Below, piece by piece: positions 6,674-8,962 of a stretch of 8,962 nt of DNA. The notes beneath the pieces were generated by a model. The model saw only the letters and a program-made list of their open reading frames with translations. It made no database searches and was not told the DNA's origin. The DNA is from Rickettsiales bacterium (GTDB taxonomy: Bacteria; Pseudomonadota; Alphaproteobacteria; Rickettsiales; UBA1997), in contig CANEUK010000045.1 in NCBI GenBank assembly GCA_947441695.1, positions 1 through 8,962 of the forward strand. Direction: 5' to 3'. How positions within the stretch are numbered: position 1 is the first letter of the stretch; each line of letters starts with the position of its first letter. A program made the translations under genes and the position numbers.

Positions 6674-6697
6674 CAAATTCAAATTTATTTGAATTTG
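6674..6697. repeat. Perfect 10-bp hairpin just upstream of infB (CAAATTCAAA / TTTGAATTTG)
   Basis: Perfect 10-base arms surround a 4-base loop (6684-6687), ending 18 bases before the infB ATG on the - strand. No U-tract follows on the - strand, so it is not an evident terminator; in the mRNA it could shape ribosome access or mark a processing site. A close relative of this dyad (CAAATTC ... GAATTTG) lies upstream of nusA at 8234-8260. Confidence 0.6.
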
Positions 6698-6728
6698 GGT
6701 AATTTTGAGTTGCTAAATGTGAGTCAAA

Positions 6729-6759
6729 TTTGCTCAATTTTTTAAGTTATTTGAGCAAA
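6729..6759. repeat. Inverted repeat TTTGCTCAA / TTGAGCAAA in the nusA-infB gap
   Basis: Perfect 9-base arms (6729-6737 and 6751-6759) are separated by 13 AT-rich bases. This is the only other strong dyad in the 153-base gap. It lies 51 bases past the nusA stop and may be an attenuating or RNA-processing stem; the lack of a trailing T-run argues against an intrinsic terminator. Confidence 0.5.
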
Positions 6760-6809
6760 CTAAACTTTTTATCATGTCTTCGTAAAATAAATTTGAATTT
6801 AAAGCTCAA

Positions 6810-8096
6810 TTAAGAACTTTTTTGTAAATATTCTTCGGCTCGACGTTTAATTTCTTTCGCTATTTCTTCATCAAACCCTTCAATAGATTCAATTTCAGAA
6901 ATCTCACTTTCTGCCAAATCTTCAACTGTTGAAAAGCCTTCAGAAGCAAGAAGATTGGCAATCATATCTTCAACATCCAGAGCTTCAATGAATAGTTTTG
7001 AAGCTTGATTAAATTCCGCAGTTCTCCGCACAGATTCTTGATCGTTGGTCATTACGTCAATTTTATAACCGACCAGTTTTGAAGCTAGTTTTACATTTTG
7101 ACCGCCTCGACCAATTGCTAAACTAAGCTGATCTTCGGCAACCACAACTTCAATAAGTTTATTTTCTTCATCAACCACAACCTTACTAACTTTGGCTGGG
7201 GTTAAGGCGCTAACTACTAATTCTGCAATATTTGAAGACCATTTCATTATATCAATTTTTTCACCACGCAGTTCAGAACTAACTGATTGAACTCTGCTGC
7301 CTCGTATACCAATGAACGAACCAACAATATCAATATCTTCGCGCCTTGAGTAGATTGCAATTTTGGCACGCGAACCCGGATCGCGAGCTACGGCCTTAAC
7401 TTCAATATTTCTGTCATAGAGTTCAGGAACTTCTTGTTCAAAAAGTTTAACTAAAAATTGTGGGTGAGTTCGTGATAAGAAAATTTGCACACCATGAGAC
7501 TCTTTGCGAACATCTTCAATATAGCACCTCATACGGTCTCCGACACGAAAGTTTTCGCGCGGAATCAATCCGCTTTCATGAATCACGGCTTCGTAACCGT
7601 CAACTTCCATGACAATATTTTTCAACCCAACTTTTTTTACTACAGCACTTACAATATCACCCAAACGGTCTTTGAATTCGTTATATTCTTTATTTTTTTC
7701 AGCTTCTTTAACTTTACGAATTATCTCGTTTCTTGCTACTTGAGCAACAACTCGACTTAAATCTATCGGAGGCAATTCTTGAACAACCGAATCACCAATT
7801 TCCGCTTCAGGATCTTCTTGCTTGGCGTGCTTCAAGGTAATTTGAGTTCTCATGTCAAAATATTCATCATCATCTTCAACAACTTGTAGCTTGTTGAACA
7901 ACTTTATTTGTCCAGTTTTTTTATCGATACGGCATTCGATATCTAAGTTGCTGCCGAATTTTTTTTTAGCGGCAAGCTTTATACCTTCTTCCATGGCCTC
8001 AATAACTTCCTGCAACAAAATTCCTTTTTCGTGCGCAATGTTTTCAGCAACCAACAAAATTTCTTTGTTGCCCATAATAGTTAGATTACTTGCCAT
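6810..8096 (-). CDS. nusA: Transcription termination/antitermination factor NusA
   Basis: NusA binds RNA polymerase near the RNA exit channel and governs pausing, termination and antitermination. The 428-residue product has the N-terminal RNAP-binding domain (about 8-130, with EAMEEGIKLAAKKKFG and IDKKTGQIKLF), an S1 domain (about 143-209, GYEAVIHESGLIPRE and FLSRTHPQFL), KH1 (about 230-290, ARDPGSRAKIAI and GIRGSRVQSV) and KH2 (about 300-350, DQLSLAIGRGGQNVKLAS). A single C-terminal helix-hairpin-helix repeat (about 370-425, EGFSTVEDLAESEI, IEGFDEEIAKEI) follows. E. coli NusA (495 residues) has two such acidic repeats, so this is a short form. ATG 8096 is used here; ATG at codon 8 (MGNKEILLVAENIA) is a real alternative since homology begins there and neither has a Shine-Dalgarno. 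RimP, the usual upstream neighbour, is absent. Confidence 0.97.
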   Translation of the reverse strand: MASNLTIMGNKEILLVAENIAHEKGILLQEVIEAMEEGIKLAAKKKFGSNLDIECRIDKKTGQIKLFNKLQVVEDDDEYFDMRTQITLKHAKQEDPEAEIGDSVVQELPPIDLSRVVAQVARNEIIRKVKEAEKNKEYNEFKDRLGDIVSAVVKKVGLKNIVMEVDGYEAVIHESGLIPRENFRVGDRMRCYIEDVRKESHGVQIFLSRTHPQFLVKLFEQEVPELYDRNIEVKAVARDPGSRAKIAIYSRREDIDIVGSFIGIRGSRVQSVSSELRGEKIDIMKWSSNIAELVVSALTPAKVSKVVVDEENKLIEVVVAEDQLSLAIGRGGQNVKLASKLVGYKIDVMTNDQESVRRTAEFNQASKLFIEALDVEDMIANLLASEGFSTVEDLAESEISEIESIEGFDEEIAKEIKRRAEEYLQKSS

Positions 8097-8233
8097 ATTT
8101 AAGTTGAGTTAAAAGATTAGTGAGTTTTTTTAATAAGTAAGAAAGTTATATTTATGTGTTTGATTAAACCACTAAAAAAAACACTATTTGTGCAAAGTTT
8201 GAAATCAACAAGTGATTGGCTTTATATACTCGA

Positions 8234-8260
8234 CCAAATTCGAAATTCGCTTGAATTTGG
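8234..8260. repeat. Dyad CCAAATTC / GAATTTGG upstream of nusA
   Basis: Eight-base perfect arms (8234-8241, 8253-8260) enclose 11 bases. Read on the - strand it aligns closely with the infB leader hairpin: both begin CCAAATTCAA and both carry GAATTTG at the other end. It sits 138 bases upstream of the nusA start, and could be a protein-binding site or a small repeat family. Confidence 0.5.
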
Positions 8261-8271
8261 ATTAATTTTTA

Positions 8272-8318
8272 ATTGCTGTTCTCCTAATAAATCAGGGCAT
8301 CCGCAATAGATTTTTTGT
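8272..8318 (+). terminator. Possible intrinsic terminator-like hairpin on + strand (weak)
   Basis: ATTGC (8272-8276) pairs with GCAAT (8303-8307), with CCT/AGG able to pair inside. On the + strand this is followed by AGATTTTTTGTTTT. No + strand gene precedes it, so if real it would end a small RNA or antisense transcript. On the - strand the same segment holds AGGAGA, a Shine-Dalgarno-like sequence with no start codon after it. The stem is short and imperfect. Confidence 0.25.
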
Positions 8319-8369
8319 TTTAAGAAAAATCGACTTTTTAAATTAGATTAAATGCGCCAAAAGTGATTG

Positions 8370-8424
8370 AAGATTTTTGGTTTAGAGTTCTAATTTGAAG
8401 CGCAAGCCGATTAACAAAAATCTT
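8370..8424. repeat. Inverted repeat AAGATTTTTG / CAAAAATCTT with internal small stem
   Basis: Perfect 10-base arms (8370-8379, 8415-8424) are separated by 35 bases that include a small palindrome TTAGAGTTCTAA. Read on either strand it could fold as a two-level stem. Its function is unknown; it lies in the 3' flank of xre. Confidence 0.5.
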
Positions 8425-8450
8425 GTGATTAATCGTTGAAATTGCCGAGA

Positions 8451-8473
8451 TTTGAAGCAAACCCAACTTCAAA
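8451..8473. repeat. Inverted repeat TTTGAAG / CTTCAAA after the xre stop
   Basis: Perfect 7-base arms enclose 9 bases, 16 bases downstream of the xre stop on the - strand. No T-run follows in the direction of xre, so a terminator call is not supported. TTTGAAGC also occurs at 8394-8401, making a short direct repeat. Confidence 0.35.
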
Positions 8474-8488
8474 CGAAGCTTGAATTGA

Positions 8489-8917
8489 TTAAGTGTATTT
8501 GTGTTTAATTTTCTTATCTTTGGAATCTGTGATTGAAGCTACTAATGCAACCAAGCTTTTCTTGGATGCTGGATTTTCAATTTTGTTGAAAGCTCGAATT
8601 AGAGGAAGAATTTCTTTGTCCACCTCCATCAGTTTCTTTTTTAATTTTTTATCAGTTTCAAAATCATAGTTATAGTAGCTACGATCTGCGGTTAAATCTT
8701 CAAAAAAAGAACTAACTGGCTTTTTTAAAATTTGTGCAAGTTCAAAAAGTCTGCTTGCGCTAATACGATTTTTAGCTTTTTCGTATTTCTGAATTTGTTG
8801 AAAAGTTACACCCGCCAAATCGCCTAGTTTTTCCTGACTAATTCCAGCTAAAAGTCGAAATTGACGAAGTTTATTTGCGATATGAACGTCAACTGGAGTA
8901 ATTTTATCGAGCAACAT
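8489..8917 (-). CDS. XRE-family helix-turn-helix transcriptional regulator
   Basis: This 142-residue DNA-binding protein has a classic XRE/Cro domain at about 13-70: LRQFRLLAGISQEKLGDLAG forms the first helices. The recognition helix VTFQQIQKYEKAKNRI (37-52) is followed by SASRLFELAQILKKPVSSFFED. The opening LDKITPVDVHIA..LR and the phrase GVTFQQIQKYEK are characteristic of a regulator family common in Alphaproteobacteria. The C-terminal part (about 78-142) is charged and helical, with no known ligand domain visible, and may mediate oligomerisation. ATG 8917 is well supported: an in-frame TAA lies only five codons upstream. No Shine-Dalgarno is evident. It is upstream of and codirectional with nusA, occupying roughly where rimP is expected. 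Its targets are unknown; the dyads in 8234-8473 are candidates only by position. Confidence 0.9.
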   Translation of the reverse strand: MLLDKITPVDVHIANKLRQFRLLAGISQEKLGDLAGVTFQQIQKYEKAKNRISASRLFELAQILKKPVSSFFEDLTADRSYYNYDFETDKKLKKKLMEVDKEILPLIRAFNKIENPASKKSLVALVASITDSKDKKIKHKYT

Positions 8918-8962
8918 TTGATGCTTTTTTTAGTATTATTAATAACAAAATCATTGCGATTA

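Larger units (their letters stand above)
8097..8488. other. 392-base gene-free region between xre and nusA, rich in inverted repeats
   Basis: No reading frame here resembles RimP or another protein on either strand, and I find no tRNA-like T-arm. The stretch holds at least four inverted repeats (8234-8260, 8272-8307, 8370-8424, 8451-8473), an unusual density. It must contain the nusA promoter if xre is not cotranscribed; a TATA-like TATATAAA reads on the - strand around 8221-8228, but no convincing -35 stands at the right spacing. Confidence 0.5.

Noticed and set aside
7485..8112. + strand open frames opposite nusA (7485-7760, 7852-8112)
   Set aside because: They are antisense shadows of a well-conserved gene, with phenylalanine/serine-rich peptides typical of reverse-strand AT-rich reading.
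8097..8488. Decayed rimP gene
   Set aside because: I searched the - strand frames by eye for the RimP core (L-S-R..L, EVSSPG-like) and saw no trace; the region is not recognisably coding.

Overview
The window is AT-rich. The best taxonomic clues are an InfB whose core and C-terminal region resemble Rickettsiales IF2, an adjacent short NusA, and an alphaproteobacterial-type XRE regulator. I infer an alphaproteobacterium of or near the order Rickettsiales. HisF and photolyase-family genes would suit a less host-reduced lineage than Rickettsia itself, but this placement is an inference from remembered family features, not a tree.

Left part (1-995, + strand): the C-terminal end of a photolyase/cryptochrome-type FAD-binding protein is followed, with a 4-base overlap and a strong GGAGGT ribosome binding site, by a separate small gene resembling the photolyase N-terminal antenna domain. 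The two halves of a photolyase thus appear as two genes in inverted order. A 33-codon reading frame of unknown meaning overlaps the end.

Middle part (992-2343, - strand): an intact 194-residue protein of unknown function overlaps by 8 bases the start of a DUF2779-type PD-(D/E)XK nuclease gene. The nuclease gene is broken by two single-base frameshifts and lacks its C-terminal half, so it looks like a decaying pseudogene.

Intergenic 2344-2766: about 420 bases with strong hairpins (2530-2564, 2577-2603) inside a start-less open frame (2359-2646 +). It looks like a palindromic repeat element or a gene relic.

Right part (2767-8917, all - strand; transcription order xre, nusA, infB, cytochrome b561, hisF): this is the nusA-infB transcription/translation core. 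The usual neighbours rimP (before nusA), ylxR (between nusA and infB), and rbfA or truB (after infB) are not seen. An XRE repressor gene sits upstream of nusA across a 392-base gene-free stretch, and a membrane cytochrome b561 and a lone histidine-pathway gene (hisF) follow infB tightly. Similar CAAATTC...GAATTTG dyads precede both nusA and infB, a possible shared regulatory or repeat element.
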